A stretch of 64,000 bases of DNA from Azohydromonas lata NBRC 102462 (GTDB lineage: Bacteria > Pseudomonadota > Gammaproteobacteria > Burkholderiales > Burkholderiaceae_C): positions 29,714 to 93,713 of the forward strand of contig NZ_BCTC01000014.1 in NCBI RefSeq assembly GCF_001571085.1, in the 5' to 3' direction. Below the pieces are notes generated by a model, which searched no databases, was not told the origin of the DNA, and saw only the letters and a program-made list of their open reading frames with translations. Positions 19,583-28,475 of the stretch are shown piece after piece (the stretch's first letter is position 1; each line of letters opens with the position of its first letter). Made by a program: the position numbers and the translations under genes.

Positions 19583-21743
19583 ACCCTGGCACGGCCTGGC
19601 CAGCAAGCTGGGCCTCTATGCGGCACTGCTCATCCTGCTGACCACCGTGGCGCTGGTGGCGAGCCTGGTGGTGCGCCACCAGCAGCGCCAGAGCGCCACC
19701 TTCCGCGAGCTGGGCCTGAGCCTGGCCAAGACCGTGGCCGAGCAGGCGCAGATGGGCGTGTTCTCCGGCGACGCGGCCGAGCTGGAGCACGTGGCCCACG
19801 GCGCCTCCTCCTTCCCCGACGTGGCCGGCGTCACGGTGTTCGACCTCTCCGGCCGCGTCTTGTCGCGCCACGGCACGGCCGGGCCGGCCGAGCTGCCGAC
19901 GACGCAGCGCCATCCCGAGCCCACCATGCTGGGCGAGCTCCAGGGGCTGCTGCTGCCCGCCAACGTGCCGGTGAACTTCGTCGCCCCCGTGCTGCTGGCC
20001 GCCGGGCCGGCCATGCCCGGCAGCCAGGCCGCGAGCGCGCCGCAGGAACCCCAGGGCTACGTGGTGGTGTCGCTCAGCACGGCCTCGTTCCGCCAGCAAC
20101 TGCTGATGTTCCTGGAAACCTCCATGGGTGCGGCCGCGCTCATGGGCCTGCTGGGCATGGCCGGCATGGCGGTGCTGGCGCGCGTGGTGCTCAAGCCGCT
20201 GCGCGAGGTGACCATCGCCGCCGGCCACGTGGCCGCGGGCGACCTGGACCACCAGGTGCGCGTGCACAGCCGCGACGAGGTGGGCCTGCTGGCCCAGGCC
20301 TTCAACCGGATGACGGCGCAACTGCGCGAGGCGCGCGACACGCTGGAGGGCCGCGTGGCCGAGCGCACCCGCATGCTGGAGGAAGCCTCGGCCGAGGCCT
20401 ACCGGCTGGCCAAGCACGACGCCCTCACCGGGCTGCCCAACCGCGTGCTGCTGCGCGAGCGGCTGGACCTCGCCATCGCCACCGCGCGCGAGCACGGCCA
20501 CAGCGTGGCCCTCTTCTTCGTGGACGTGGACCACTTCAAGGCCGTCAACGACTCGCTGGGCCACGAAAGCGGCGACCTGGTGCTCAAGGCCATCGCGCAG
20601 CGCCTCACCGCCCTGGTGGCTCACCACGGCTTTGCCGCGCGGCTGGCCGGCGACGAGTTCGTCCTGGTGCGCGAGGCGCTGCCCGCCGACGAGGGCCGCA
20701 CCCTGGCGCATGCGCTGGCGCAGCGCGTGCTCGAAGTCGTGAGCGAGCCCATCGCCGTCCCCGGCCAGGAGGTGCGCATGGGCTCCAGCGTGGGCGTGGC
20801 CCTCTACCCCGGCGACGCGCAGGACCCCACCACGCTGCTGCGCGCGGCCGACATGGCCATGTACGCGGCCAAGGGCGGCGGCCGCATGGGCGTGCAGCTC
20901 TTCAGCGCCGACATGGAAGCCCCCGTGCTGGAGCGGCTGCACCTGGAAACCGACCTGCGCCGCGCGCTGGCCGAGGGCGAGCTCATGCTGTGGTACCAGC
21001 CGCAATGGAGCATGGACGGCCGCCGCCTGGTGGGCGCCGAGGCGCTGCTGCGCTGGAACCATCCGCACCGCGGGCTGGTGCCGCCGGGGCAGTTCATCCC
21101 CGTGGCCGAGGCCAGCGGCCTCATCCGCGAGATAGGCGCCTGGGTGCTGGACCAGGCCGCGCGTGACGCCCAGGCGTGGAACGCCGCCAACGCCGCGCAG
21201 GGCGCCGCGCCGCTGCGCGTGGCCGTCAACGTCTCGGCCAGCCAGCTCAACCGCTCGGACATCGTGGAAACGGTGGCCGCCGCGCTGGCCGCGCACCGCC
21301 TGCCGCCGCACCTGCTGGAGCTGGAGCTCACCGAGTCCGGCATCGTCGAGAACCCCGAGCACGGCCTGCAGGTGCTGCTGCGGCTGCAGGCGCTGGGCGT
21401 GCGCCTGGCCATAGACGACTTCGGCACGGGCTTCTCCAGCCTGTCCTACCTCACCCGGCTGCCGGTGCACAGCCTCAAGATCGACCGCTCCTTCGTCGCC
21501 GGGCTGCCCGCCGCGCAAAGCGACTTGGCCGTGGTGCAGGCCATCTGCGCCATGGCGCGCAAGCTGGGCCTGCAGGTGGTGGCCGAGGGCGTGGAAACCC
21601 AGGCGCAGCTGCAGACGCTCAAGCACACGGGCTGCGACATGGTCCAGGGCTTCCTGTTCGCCAAGCCCATGCCGGCCCACGAGTTCCGCCAGCGCTGCGT
21701 GGCACAGCCGGCCACGGCGCACCCGCTGCTCAGCGGGTCTTAA
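19575..21743 (+). CDS. Membrane GGDEF-EAL cyclic-di-GMP signalling protein
   Basis: A 722-residue inner-membrane protein. TM1 is near residues 10-32, then a periplasmic domain of about 145 residues resembling CHASE8 ([35 protein letters not shown]), TM2 near 180-203, a HAMP linker, a GGDEF domain and an EAL domain. The cyclase signature reads AGDEF rather than GGDEF; this variant is often still active. The EAL domain keeps [18 protein letters not shown] and LKIDRSF, so phosphodiesterase activity is likely. It ends the receptor/binding-protein operon. Its stop overlaps the stop of the asparaginase gene on the other strand within TTAA. The nearby PilZ-containing BcsA is a plausible target. Confidence 0.95.
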   Translation: MTKPWHGLASKLGLYAALLILLTTVALVASLVVRHQQRQSATFRELGLSLAKTVAEQAQMGVFSGDAAELEHVAHGASSFPDVAGVTVFDLSGRVLSRHGTAGPAELPTTQRHPEPTMLGELQGLLLPANVPVNFVAPVLLAAGPAMPGSQAASAPQEPQGYVVVSLSTASFRQQLLMFLETSMGAAALMGLLGMAGMAVLARVVLKPLREVTIAAGHVAAGDLDHQVRVHSRDEVGLLAQAFNRMTAQLREARDTLEGRVAERTRMLEEASAEAYRLAKHDALTGLPNRVLLRERLDLAIATAREHGHSVALFFVDVDHFKAVNDSLGHESGDLVLKAIAQRLTALVAHHGFAARLAGDEFVLVREALPADEGRTLAHALAQRVLEVVSEPIAVPGQEVRMGSSVGVALYPGDAQDPTTLLRAADMAMYAAKGGGRMGVQLFSADMEAPVLERLHLETDLRRALAEGELMLWYQPQWSMDGRRLVGAEALLRWNHPHRGLVPPGQFIPVAEASGLIREIGAWVLDQAARDAQAWNAANAAQGAAPLRVAVNVSASQLNRSDIVETVAAALAAHRLPPHLLELELTESGIVENPEHGLQVLLRLQALGVRLAIDDFGTGFSSLSYLTRLPVHSLKIDRSFVAGLPAAQSDLAVVQAICAMARKLGLQVVAEGVETQAQLQTLKHTGCDMVQGFLFAKPMPAHEFRQRCVAQPATAHPLLSGS

Positions 21744-22705
21744 GCGGCCCCATCCGGCCCTGCCGCCGCCGCGCGCCGCGCCAGCAGTTGCAGCAGCAAC
21801 TCGATGCGCGCGGCCACCGGCGTGAGCGTGCCGGCCGTCTCGAAGCGCTGCCCCGGCTGCGCGATGACGCCGCCGTGCGCGCAGCGGCTGGCCACCAGCA
21901 CCGGCACGCCCCGGGCCGCCGCTTCCTCCAGCGCGGCCAGCAGCGCCGCGTGCAGCGTGCCGTTGCCGGTGGCGGCCACGGCCAGGCCGTCCGTGCCCGC
22001 GGCCAGCAGCGCGCGCACGACGCGCCCGTCCGCGCCGCCGTGCGACATCACCACGTCCACGCGCGGCCAGTGCGCCACGGGCGCGCTCACGGCGGCCAGC
22101 CCAAGCGCCTCGCCCGCGGGCCAGTCGCGCAGGCGGCGCAGCCGGCCGGCCTCCACGAAGCCCAGCGCGCCGGCGTCGCCGCAGGACAGCGTGTCCAGCC
22201 GGTAGCTGTGCTGCTTGCGCACCTCGGCCGCGCCATGCACGCCGCCGCCCATGGTCACCAGCACGCCGCGCGCGCCCGGCGTGGCGGCCAGGGTCAAGGC
22301 GTCCACCAGGTTTTGCGGGCCGTCGGCCATGAGCGCCGTGGCCGGGCGCATGGCGCCGGTGAACACCACCGGCTTGTCGCGCGGCGCCAGCACGCGGTGC
22401 AGGAAGTAGGCGGCCTCCTCCATCGTGTCCGTGCCGTGCGTGACGATGACGCCGGCCACCTCGGGGCGCGCCAGGTGGTGGCTCGCGCGCTGCGCCAGCG
22501 CCTGCCACAGCGCGTGCGTGGCGTCCTTGCTGTCGAGCTGCGCGAGCTGTTCGGCCTCCACCGGCCAGTCCTTCAAGGCCGGCACCCCGGCCAGCAGGGT
22601 CTGGATGCCCAGTTGGGCGGCCTGGTAGCCCAGGTGGTCGTCGGCGGCCGCGGCGGTACCCGCGATGGTGCCGCCGGTGCCGAGAACGACGAATCGGCTT
22701 TGCAT
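21740..22705 (-). CDS. Asparaginase
   Basis: Hydrolyses L-asparagine to aspartate and ammonia. The 321-residue protein has both active-site signatures, [12 protein letters not shown] near the N-terminus and [10 protein letters not shown] with the second Thr-Asp pair, and the GAMRP block. No signal peptide is seen, so it should be cytoplasmic. The start is ATG 22705 ([12 protein letters not shown]); the longer in-frame start at 22804 would run through the lexA upstream region. It is divergent from lexA, with only 104 bases between the starts, and a candidate LexA site lies 12 bases ahead of its ATG. Confidence 0.93.
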   Translation of the reverse strand: MQSRFVVLGTGGTIAGTAAAADDHLGYQAAQLGIQTLLAGVPALKDWPVEAEQLAQLDSKDATHALWQALAQRASHHLARPEVAGVIVTHGTDTMEEAAYFLHRVLAPRDKPVVFTGAMRPATALMADGPQNLVDALTLAATPGARGVLVTMGGGVHGAAEVRKQHSYRLDTLSCGDAGALGFVEAGRLRRLRDWPAGEALGLAAVSAPVAHWPRVDVVMSHGGADGRVVRALLAAGTDGLAVAATGNGTLHAALLAALEEAAARGVPVLVASRCAHGGVIAQPGQRFETAGTLTPVAARIELLLQLLARRAAAAGPDGAA

Positions 22706-22716
22706 GCGCTCACTCC

Positions 22717-22732
22717 ATGGATGAAAATACAG
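22717..22732. promoter_or_regulatory. Candidate LexA operator (SOS box)
   Basis: On the minus strand this reads CTGTATTTTCATCCAT, with one near-perfect half (CTGTAT) of the proteobacterial LexA box CTG(N10)CAG and a poor second half. It sits 78 bases upstream of lexA and 12 bases upstream of the asparaginase gene. LexA usually represses itself, so an operator is expected here; this is the best match seen by eye. Confidence 0.4.
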
Positions 22733-22809
22733 GTATGGATTCCGACAGCCGCCCCCGTGCACGGCCGCGCGCCGCGCCCCGCAGTACACCCACCAGCCCA
22801 GCAAGCGCC

Positions 22810-23487
22810 ATGAACACAGCCCTCACGCCACGCCAGCAGCAGGTGTTCGACCTGGTCCAGGAGGCCATCGAGCGCACCGGCGCGCCGCCCACCCGTGCCG
22901 AGATCGCGGCGCAGCTGGGTTTCCGTTCGGCCAACGCGGCCGAGGAGCACCTTCAGGCGCTGGCGCGCAAGGGCGCCATCGAGCTCGTGGGCGGCACCTC
23001 GCGCGGCATCCGGCTGAAGTCTGACACGCTGCGCGCCCTGCGCGCCGCGCGCGCGGACGACGCCATGGCCCCGGCCGCCCTCCTGGCCGCCGCCGCGCTG
23101 TCGCTGCCGCTGGTGGGCCGCGTCGCAGCCGGCAGCCCCATCCTGGCGCAGGAGCACATCGACCAGCACTACCAGGTCAGCCCGGCCCTCTTTCCCACCA
23201 AGCCGGACTACCTGCTGCGCGTGCGCGGCATGAGCATGCGCGACGCGGGCATCCTGGACGGCGACCTGCTGGCCGTGCAGCGCAGCGACGACGCGCGCAA
23301 CGGCCAGATCGTCGTGGCCCGCCTGGGCGACGAGGTCACCGTCAAGCGCTTCCAGCGCACCCGCGCCGGCATAGAGCTGTTGCCCGAGAACCCGGAGTTC
23401 CAGCCCATCCACGTGGCGCCGGGCAGCGCGGACTTCGCGCTCGAAGGCGTGGCCGTGGGCCTGATCCGCAACTCGCCCCTGCTGTGA
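22810..23487 (+). CDS. lexA: SOS-response repressor and self-cleaving protease LexA
   Basis: LexA represses DNA-damage genes until activated RecA triggers its self-cleavage. The 225-residue protein has the winged-helix N-terminus ([37 protein letters not shown]), the Ala-Gly cleavage site in RVAAGSP (107-108), the catalytic Ser142 in [10 protein letters not shown] and Lys179 in VTVKRF. ATG 22810 is the normal start ([11 protein letters not shown]); the longer frame from 22717 would begin inside the probable operator. Confidence 0.97.
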   Translation: MNTALTPRQQQVFDLVQEAIERTGAPPTRAEIAAQLGFRSANAAEEHLQALARKGAIELVGGTSRGIRLKSDTLRALRAARADDAMAPAALLAAAALSLPLVGRVAAGSPILAQEHIDQHYQVSPALFPTKPDYLLRVRGMSMRDAGILDGDLLAVQRSDDARNGQIVVARLGDEVTVKRFQRTRAGIELLPENPEFQPIHVAPGSADFALEGVAVGLIRNSPLL

Positions 23488-23520
23488 CGGCGGCCGGCAC
23501 GGCGCCTCGCTCCCTGCCGC

Positions 23521-23644
23521 TCATGCCCGCGAAAGCGGGCATCCACGAACACCGAGGTCTCGCCTTCGAACTGCATCGTCCAAAGCCGGCGTCGGCGCAC
23601 CAACATCCCGGCCGGCGTGGATGCCCGCCTTCGCGGGCATGACG
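23521..23644. repeat. REPIN-like paired palindromic repeat, family A, copy 2
   Basis: Inverted arms (23521-23547 and 23616-23644) around a 68-bp core. The arms match the unit at 742-867, including the ATGCCCGCGAAAGCGGGCAT palindrome (one base differs in the right arm). Read on the opposite strand the copy 1 core aligns with this one, sharing blocks such as GCCTTCGAA. It lies 33 bases after the lexA stop. Confidence 0.85.
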
Positions 23645-23875
23645 GATGAAGGTGCGCGGCGCCCTGGCCACAGGGGCTAAGGGGGCGATACCGTTCGCCC
23701 CAAGCAGCACCCTGCTTTCACTTGCCACCATTGCCCGCAGCGCTTACCGCTCGGCCACATTCCCGAGCATTGGCAAACAGCCCGTTACGTTTGAATAGCG
23801 ACTGTCAAGCGGCTTATTTCACGGCTTAGGCCGGCGGCCACGTCCGGACAATGCGGAGCTTGAGACCCCGCTGCC
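23645..23875. other. Gap between the family A repeat and the next gene
   Basis: With the repeat, this completes a 388-base gap after lexA. No open frame, terminator or clear promoter is convincing. A less GC-rich part near 23775-23825 (around GTTTGAATAGCGACTGTCAA) may contain the promoter of the following gene. Confidence 0.4.
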
Positions 23876-24265
23876 ATGAAGCTCTTCCGCCGATCCAGCC
23901 GCCGCCGCACCGAATGCTGCCCTCCCGGGCCGGCGAGCTTCGGCACCTTTGACAGCCGCTGGCACTACCGCTGGCACTACTTCACCCGCTGGCTGCGTCC
24001 AAGCGTGGACACCGTGCCGGAAGAGGCCCGCCAGGCCTTCGAGTTGGCCCTGCACGGCCTGCCCGGCGACGAGGCCGAGAAGCTGCGCGTGCGCGTGCGC
24101 AGCGCCCCGGGGCTGCGCGAGCTGTGGCACCTGCGCTCGGCGGTGTTCGGCCTGGTGGCGCGCCACGGCAGCCAGTCCGAGGCACAGCGCCGCATGGCCG
24201 CGCTGGACCGGCTTTTCACGACCCGGCTGCGCGCCGGCGGGCAAGCCCGGGCCAAGCGCGTCTGA
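23876..24265 (+). CDS. Hypothetical protein, basic, 129 residues
   Basis: Not recognised. The protein is strongly basic (MKLFRRSSRRRTECC start and ARAKRV end), without signal peptide or membrane segment. A short aromatic repeat WHYRWHYFTRW near residues 28-38 is followed by a predicted helical body (EEARQAFELALHGLPGDEAE, RELWHLRSAVFGLVARHG). Codon use and GC look like those of neighbouring core genes, which supports a real gene. It might bind nucleic acid or a membrane surface, but nothing here proves a role. It stands alone, 85 bases before the 2-hydroxyacid dehydrogenase. Confidence 0.65.
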   Translation: MKLFRRSSRRRTECCPPGPASFGTFDSRWHYRWHYFTRWLRPSVDTVPEEARQAFELALHGLPGDEAEKLRVRVRSAPGLRELWHLRSAVFGLVARHGSQSEAQRRMAALDRLFTTRLRAGGQARAKRV

Positions 24266-24350
24266 AGCAACTGAAACGCTTGCGCCAACAGGTTCACGCC
24301 CGCCCAACGGGACGCTGCCTGATCCAGGGCAGGCAGAATCCGGCCTGCCC

Positions 24351-25358
24351 ATGAACATCATCATCCTCGACGACTACCAGGACGCGGTGCGCAAGCTGCG
24401 CTGCGCCAGCAAGCTCGAACACCTCAATGCCAAGGTGTTCACCAACACCGTCAAGGGCATAGGCCAGCTGTCGGTACGGCTGCGCGACGCCGAGGTGCTG
24501 GTGCTCATACGCGAGCGCACGCAGTTTTCGCGCGCGCTGCTGGAGAAGCTGCCCAAGCTCAAGCTCATTGCGCAGACCGGCCGCGTGGGCTCGCACATCG
24601 ACGTGGAGACCTGCACGCGGCTGGGCATCGCCGTGGCCGAGGGCGTGGGCTCGCCCGTGGCGCCGGCCGAGCTGACGTGGGCGCTCATCATGGCCGCCAT
24701 GCGGCGGCTGCCGCAGTACATCAGCAACCTGAAGCACGGCGCCTGGCAGCAGTCCGGGCTCAAGGCCGCGTCCATGCCGCCCAACTTCGGCCTGGGCATG
24801 GTGCTGCGCGGCAAGACGCTGGGCATCTGGGGCTACGGAAAAATCGGCCAGATCGTGGCCGGCTACGCGCGCGCCTTCGGCATGCAGGTGGTGGTGTGGG
24901 GCCGCGAGCCCTCGCTGATCCGCGCCCGCGCCGACGGCCATGCCACCGCGCTGAGCAAGGAAAGCTTCTTCGAGGGCTGCGACGTGCTCAGCGTGCACCT
25001 GCGCCTGAACGACGAGACGCGCGGCATCGTGACGCTGGAAGACCTCGCGCGCATGAAGCCCACGTCGCTGTTCGTCAACACCTCGCGCGCCGAGCTGCTG
25101 GAGGAGAACGCGCTGGTCTCCGCGCTCAACAAGGGCCACCCCGGCATGGCCGCGGTGGACGTGTTCGAGTCCGAGCCCATCCTGCAGGGCCACCCGCTGC
25201 TGCGGCTGGAAAACGCCGTGTGCACGCCGCACATCGGCTACGTGGAGCTCGACAGCTACGAGCTCTACTTCGGCGCCGCCTTCGACAACGTGCTGGCCTA
25301 CATGCGCGGCGAGCCCACCAACATCGTCAACCCCGACGCGCTCAAGGTGAACCGTTGA
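24351..25358 (+). CDS. D-2-hydroxyacid dehydrogenase family protein
   Basis: A 335-residue NAD-dependent oxidoreductase that would interconvert a 2-keto acid and a D-2-hydroxy acid; the substrate is not clear. The Rossmann motif GIWGYGKIG and the catalytic Arg-Glu-His triad (NTSR, VDVFESEP, CTPHIGY) are present. It resembles the phosphoglycerate dehydrogenase-like group (D-3-PGDH/CtBP fold) but lacks an ACT domain, so it is not standard SerA. ATG 24351 (MNIIILDDYQDAV) is clear. The stop overlaps the TTG start of the first ChrA half. Confidence 0.9.
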   Translation: MNIIILDDYQDAVRKLRCASKLEHLNAKVFTNTVKGIGQLSVRLRDAEVLVLIRERTQFSRALLEKLPKLKLIAQTGRVGSHIDVETCTRLGIAVAEGVGSPVAPAELTWALIMAAMRRLPQYISNLKHGAWQQSGLKAASMPPNFGLGMVLRGKTLGIWGYGKIGQIVAGYARAFGMQVVVWGREPSLIRARADGHATALSKESFFEGCDVLSVHLRLNDETRGIVTLEDLARMKPTSLFVNTSRAELLEENALVSALNKGHPGMAAVDVFESEPILQGHPLLRLENAVCTPHIGYVELDSYELYFGAAFDNVLAYMRGEPTNIVNPDALKVNR

Positions 25359-25951
25359 GCGCTGCGGGCGACCGCGCCGGCGGCGGCGACGCCGACACGC
25401 CGCGCGCGCGCCCGCGCAACCTGCTGGAGCTGCTGCTGGCCTTCAACCGGCTGGCGCTGCAGGGCTTTGGCGGCGTGCTGCCCATCGCGCAGCACGAGCT
25501 GGTGGAACGCCGCGGCTGGCTCACCAAGGCGCAATTCCTGGAGCTGCTCGCGCTGGGCCAGGTGCTGCCCGGGCCCAACATCGTCAACGTCTCGCTGATG
25601 TTCGGCCACCGGCACTTCGGCTGGCGCGGCGCCGCCGCGGCGCTGCTTGGGCTCACGCTGGTGCCCAGCGCCGTGGTGCTGCTGCTGGTCGTGCTGTACG
25701 GCCGCTTCAACACCCTGGCACCCGTGGCCGGCGCGCTGCGCGGCATGGCGGCCGTGGCCGCCGGGCTGGTGCTGGCCATGGGGCTCAAGCTGTTGCCGGC
25801 GCTCAAGCAGAGCCCGCTGGGCTGGCCGCCCGCGCTGGGCGTGGTGGCGCTGTCGCTGGGCTTGATCCTGGTGTTGCACTGGCCGCTGCCGGCGGTGCTG
25901 GCCACCGTGGGCCTGGGCTCGGTGCTGCTGGCCTGGAAGCGGCTGAAATGA
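25355..25951 (+). CDS. chrA: Chromate transporter, ChrA half 1
   Basis: A 198-residue half-size ChrA (CHR family) membrane protein. The conserved N-domain reads FNRLALQGFGGVLPIAQHEL, RRGWLTKAQFLELLALGQVLPGPNIVNVS, followed by four to five hydrophobic segments. Members export chromate or import sulfate-like anions. The best start is TTG 25355, overlapping the stop of the dehydrogenase (TTGA); no ATG or GTG gives a complete domain. It works as a pair with the next gene, 24 bases downstream. Confidence 0.85.
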   Translation: MSAAGDRAGGGDADTPRARPRNLLELLLAFNRLALQGFGGVLPIAQHELVERRGWLTKAQFLELLALGQVLPGPNIVNVSLMFGHRHFGWRGAAAALLGLTLVPSAVVLLLVVLYGRFNTLAPVAGALRGMAAVAAGLVLAMGLKLLPALKQSPLGWPPALGVVALSLGLILVLHWPLPAVLATVGLGSVLLAWKRLK

Positions 25952-25975
25952 GCCCCACCGCGTGAGGCCGACCGC

Positions 25976-26530
25976 ATGAACCCCACCGCCGCAGCCGCCG
26001 CCATGGGCTGGCTGGACTGGGCCCAGCTCGTGGCCCACTTCATGATGCTGTCGCTGCTGTCCATAGGCGGGGCCATCGTCACCGCGCCGGAGATGCACCG
26101 CTACCTCGTGCGCGAGCACGGCTACCTCAGCAGCGCGGACTTCAGCCAGTGCATCGCGCTGGCGCAGGCCGCCCCCGGGCCCAACGTGCTGTTCGTGGCG
26201 GCGCTGGGCTGGCAGATAGGGGGGGCTTTCGGTGCGGTGGCAACGATGGCGGGCATCCTGCTGCCTTCGAGCGTGCTGACGCTGGCGCTGGAGCGCTGGA
26301 GCAGCAGCCGCCGCGACAGCCGCGAGGTGCGCGCCTTCACCGGCGGGCTGGCGCCGCTGACCGTGGCGCTGCTGCTGTCCACCGGCTGGCTGCTGGCCGA
26401 GCCCGCGCAGGCGCACTTGGGCGCCATGGCGCTGGTGGCGGGCAGCGCCTTCGTGTCCTGGCGCTTCAGGCTCAGCCCGCTGTGGCTGATCGCGGCCGGG
26501 GCTTTGGCCGGCATGCTGGGTTTGGCGTAA
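25976..26530 (+). CDS. chrA: Chromate transporter, ChrA half 2
   Basis: A 184-residue second ChrA half with the matching domain signature: FMMLSLLSIGGAIVTAPEMH, HGYLSSADFSQCIALAQAAPGPNVLF, then hydrophobic helices. Bacteria with two adjacent half-size CHR proteins need both, with opposite membrane orientation, for chromate resistance. The separate reading frames and 24-base gap show two genes rather than a frameshifted full-length chrA. No chrB regulator is present, so natural anion transport is as likely as metal resistance. Confidence 0.85.
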   Translation: MNPTAAAAAMGWLDWAQLVAHFMMLSLLSIGGAIVTAPEMHRYLVREHGYLSSADFSQCIALAQAAPGPNVLFVAALGWQIGGAFGAVATMAGILLPSSVLTLALERWSSSRRDSREVRAFTGGLAPLTVALLLSTGWLLAEPAQAHLGAMALVAGSAFVSWRFRLSPLWLIAAGALAGMLGLA

Positions 26531-26602
26531 GCCCGCGCGGGCAGCCTTGGGCGCGCTGCTTGCCGACACAGGTCCATTCCGGACCGTTCAAGGGAGATCG
26601 AA

Positions 26603-27091
26603 ATGCCGAATTCCGTGGCCACCTGGGCATCCTGGTGGCGCAACGCACAAACCCTGTGGGACATCGCGCTGGCGGCGCCACAGGTCATCGCCCACCGCAC
26701 GCTGCGCATGATGGCGGCCGGGCACCTGCCCTCCGAGCGCGACGTCAAGGAATTCCACCTCATGGGCGCGGAGAAGCTGGAGGCCATGGGCGAATCCGCC
26801 GTGGCCATGGTCATGCACCTGTGGCAGGTGCAGCAAAAGGCGCTGCTGGCGCTCATGGGCGCGTGGTGGAAGCCGCAGGCCTGGTTCGACGCCGGCCCCT
26901 GGCTGCACGCCCTGCCCGGCGTGACCGCCGCCGGCTTGAAGCCCGTGCACAGCCGCGTGACGGCCAACGCGCAGCGCCTGGCCAAGGTGGCGCTCAACCC
27001 GGTCACGGTGCCCGTGCTGGCCGTGGCCGAGCACGCGCGGCGCAAGGTGGGGACGGCGCCGCAGGCGCGCATTCGCCACCGCCACGCCTGA
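26603..27091 (+). CDS. Phasin-like PHA granule-associated protein
   Basis: A 162-residue protein of mostly amphipathic helix. The core PQVIAHRTLRMMAAGHLPSE followed by HLMGAEKLEAMGESAVAM resembles phasin-like granule proteins of Comamonadaceae. Phasins coat polyhydroxyalkanoate granules and control their size. The genome region also carries phaCAB (54.5-58.3 kb), so a granule protein is expected. The C-terminus is basic (RRKVGTAPQARIRHRHA). Assignment rests on recognising the pattern and is moderate. Confidence 0.6.
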   Translation: MPNSVATWASWWRNAQTLWDIALAAPQVIAHRTLRMMAAGHLPSERDVKEFHLMGAEKLEAMGESAVAMVMHLWQVQQKALLALMGAWWKPQAWFDAGPWLHALPGVTAAGLKPVHSRVTANAQRLAKVALNPVTVPVLAVAEHARRKVGTAPQARIRHRHA

Positions 27092-27106
27092 AGGCCCGCG
27101 CCCATG

Positions 27107-27131
27107 AAAAAGGCGGCCCGCAGGCCGCCTT
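27107..27131 (-). terminator. Intrinsic terminator after upp
   Basis: Perfect 9-bp stem AAGGCGGCC/GGCCGCCTT with a 4-base loop. On the minus strand the stem is followed by a T-run, so it ends the upp transcript; it may also stop the phasin-like gene from the other side. Confidence 0.85.
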
Positions 27132-27154
27132 GAACCTCACAAACGCGCTGCAGG

Positions 27155-27796
27155 TCAGCGCGTTTCTTCATCCTTGGTGCCGAAGATCTTGTCGCCGGCA
27201 TCGCCCAGCCCCGGGATGATGTAGCCCAGCTCGTTGAGGTGGGAATCAATCGCGGCGGTCCAGCAGCGCACGTCCGGGTGGGCCTTTTCCAGCGCGGCCA
27301 CGCCCTCGGGCGCGGCGACCAGCACCAGCGCGCGGATGTCCTTGCAGCCGCGCTCCTTGAGCAGGTCGATGGTGGCGATCATGGAGCCGGCGGTGGCCAG
27401 CATCGGGTCCACGATCAGCGCCGTGCGCTGGTCCAGGTGGCCCACGAACTTCTCGAAGTAGTGCTCCGGCTGCAGCGTCTCGTGGTTGCGCGACAGGCCC
27501 ACGACGCTGATCTTGGCGTTGGGCACCATGTCCAGCACGCCGTCCAGCATGCCCAGCCCGGCGCGAAGAATGGGCACCACGGTGACCTTCAGGCCCGCGA
27601 TCTCATCGACCTCCACCGGGCCGCTCCAGCAATCGATGGTCGTCTTCTGCAGGGGGAAATCGGCGGTGGCCTCGTAGGCCAGCAGCCGCGCGAGCTCGTG
27701 CGTGAGCTCGCGGAATTTTTTGGTGGAAATGCCGGCCTCGCGAAGCAGGCCGATCTTGTGCTTCACCAGAGGGTGAACGACGTCAATGGTAGGCAT
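27155..27796 (-). CDS. upp: Uracil phosphoribosyltransferase
   Basis: Upp salvages uracil to UMP using PRPP. The 213-residue protein shows the family start [15 protein letters not shown], the helix with [20 protein letters not shown], the PRPP loop [11 protein letters not shown] and the uracil-binding C-terminus [19 protein letters not shown] 27796 is the normal start ([10 protein letters not shown]); the longer frame to 28483 is shadow of the oxidoreductase genes on the other strand. It is divergent from paoA with 96 bases between starts. Confidence 0.97.
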   Translation of the reverse strand: MPTIDVVHPLVKHKIGLLREAGISTKKFRELTHELARLLAYEATADFPLQKTTIDCWSGPVEVDEIAGLKVTVVPILRAGLGMLDGVLDMVPNAKISVVGLSRNHETLQPEHYFEKFVGHLDQRTALIVDPMLATAGSMIATIDLLKERGCKDIRALVLVAAPEGVAALEKAHPDVRCWTAAIDSHLNELGYIIPGLGDAGDKIFGTKDEETR

Positions 27797-27892
27797 GGGC
27801 GGAAGTCTAAAGGCGGCCCCAGGAACAACCCTTGCCGCAGACCGCAACCTCCGCATGCCCTTGGCGCGATTTCCGCCGCGCCCACCCCCGCC

Positions 27893-28471
27893 ATGGACCA
27901 GCCCGTCTCCACCCGCACGGCACTTGCCGCCGCGGAACCGCCACCCCACCGCGTCTCGCTCCACATCAACGGCGAAGCCGTGGCCCTTGAAGTGCAGGCC
28001 CGCGTCACCCTGCTCGACGCCCTGCGCGAGCACCTGCATTTCACCGGCACCAAGAAGGGCTGCGACCGCGGCCAGTGCGGCGCCTGCACCGTGCTCGTCG
28101 AGGGCCGCCGCGTCAACAGCTGCCTGACCCTGGCCGTGATGTGCGAGGGCCGCAGCGTCATCACCGTCGAAGGCCTGGGCACGCCGGACGCCCTGCACCC
28201 CGTGCAGGCCGCCTTCGTGGAGTGCGACGCCTTCCAGTGCGGCTACTGCACGCCGGGGCAGATCTGCTCCACCGTCGCGCTGCTGGACGAGGCCCGCGCC
28301 GGCCGCGCCAGCCACGTCACGCCGGACCTCGCCCGCGCGGGCGAGCCCCTGAGCGACGACGAGATCCGCGAGCGCATGAGCGGCAACCTCTGCCGCTGCG
28401 GCGCCTATCCCAACATCGTGCGGGCCGTGCGCCTGGTGCTGGACAACGACCAGGGCGGCCAGGGCCGCTGA
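27893..28471 (+). CDS. paoA: Aldehyde oxidoreductase [2Fe-2S] subunit, PaoA type
   Basis: Small iron-sulfur subunit (192 residues) of a xanthine oxidase-family molybdoenzyme. Both [2Fe-2S] sites are complete: plant-type [20 protein letters not shown] then SCL, and [13 protein letters not shown] with [17 protein letters not shown]. coli PaoA carries a twin-arginine export signal; here the N-terminus ([20 protein letters not shown]) has none and no upstream in-frame start offers one, so the enzyme is probably cytoplasmic. The FAD subunit starts 4 bases after its stop. Confidence 0.88.
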   Translation: MDQPVSTRTALAAAEPPPHRVSLHINGEAVALEVQARVTLLDALREHLHFTGTKKGCDRGQCGACTVLVEGRRVNSCLTLAVMCEGRSVITVEGLGTPDALHPVQAAFVECDAFQCGYCTPGQICSTVALLDEARAGRASHVTPDLARAGEPLSDDEIRERMSGNLCRCGAYPNIVRAVRLVLDNDQGGQGR

Positions 28472-28475
28472 GCGC

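Noticed and set aside
19575..21743. Reading the AGDEF signature as proof of an inactive cyclase
   Set aside because: AGDEF variants are known among active diguanylate cyclases, and the rest of the domain is intact; activity cannot be denied from this change.
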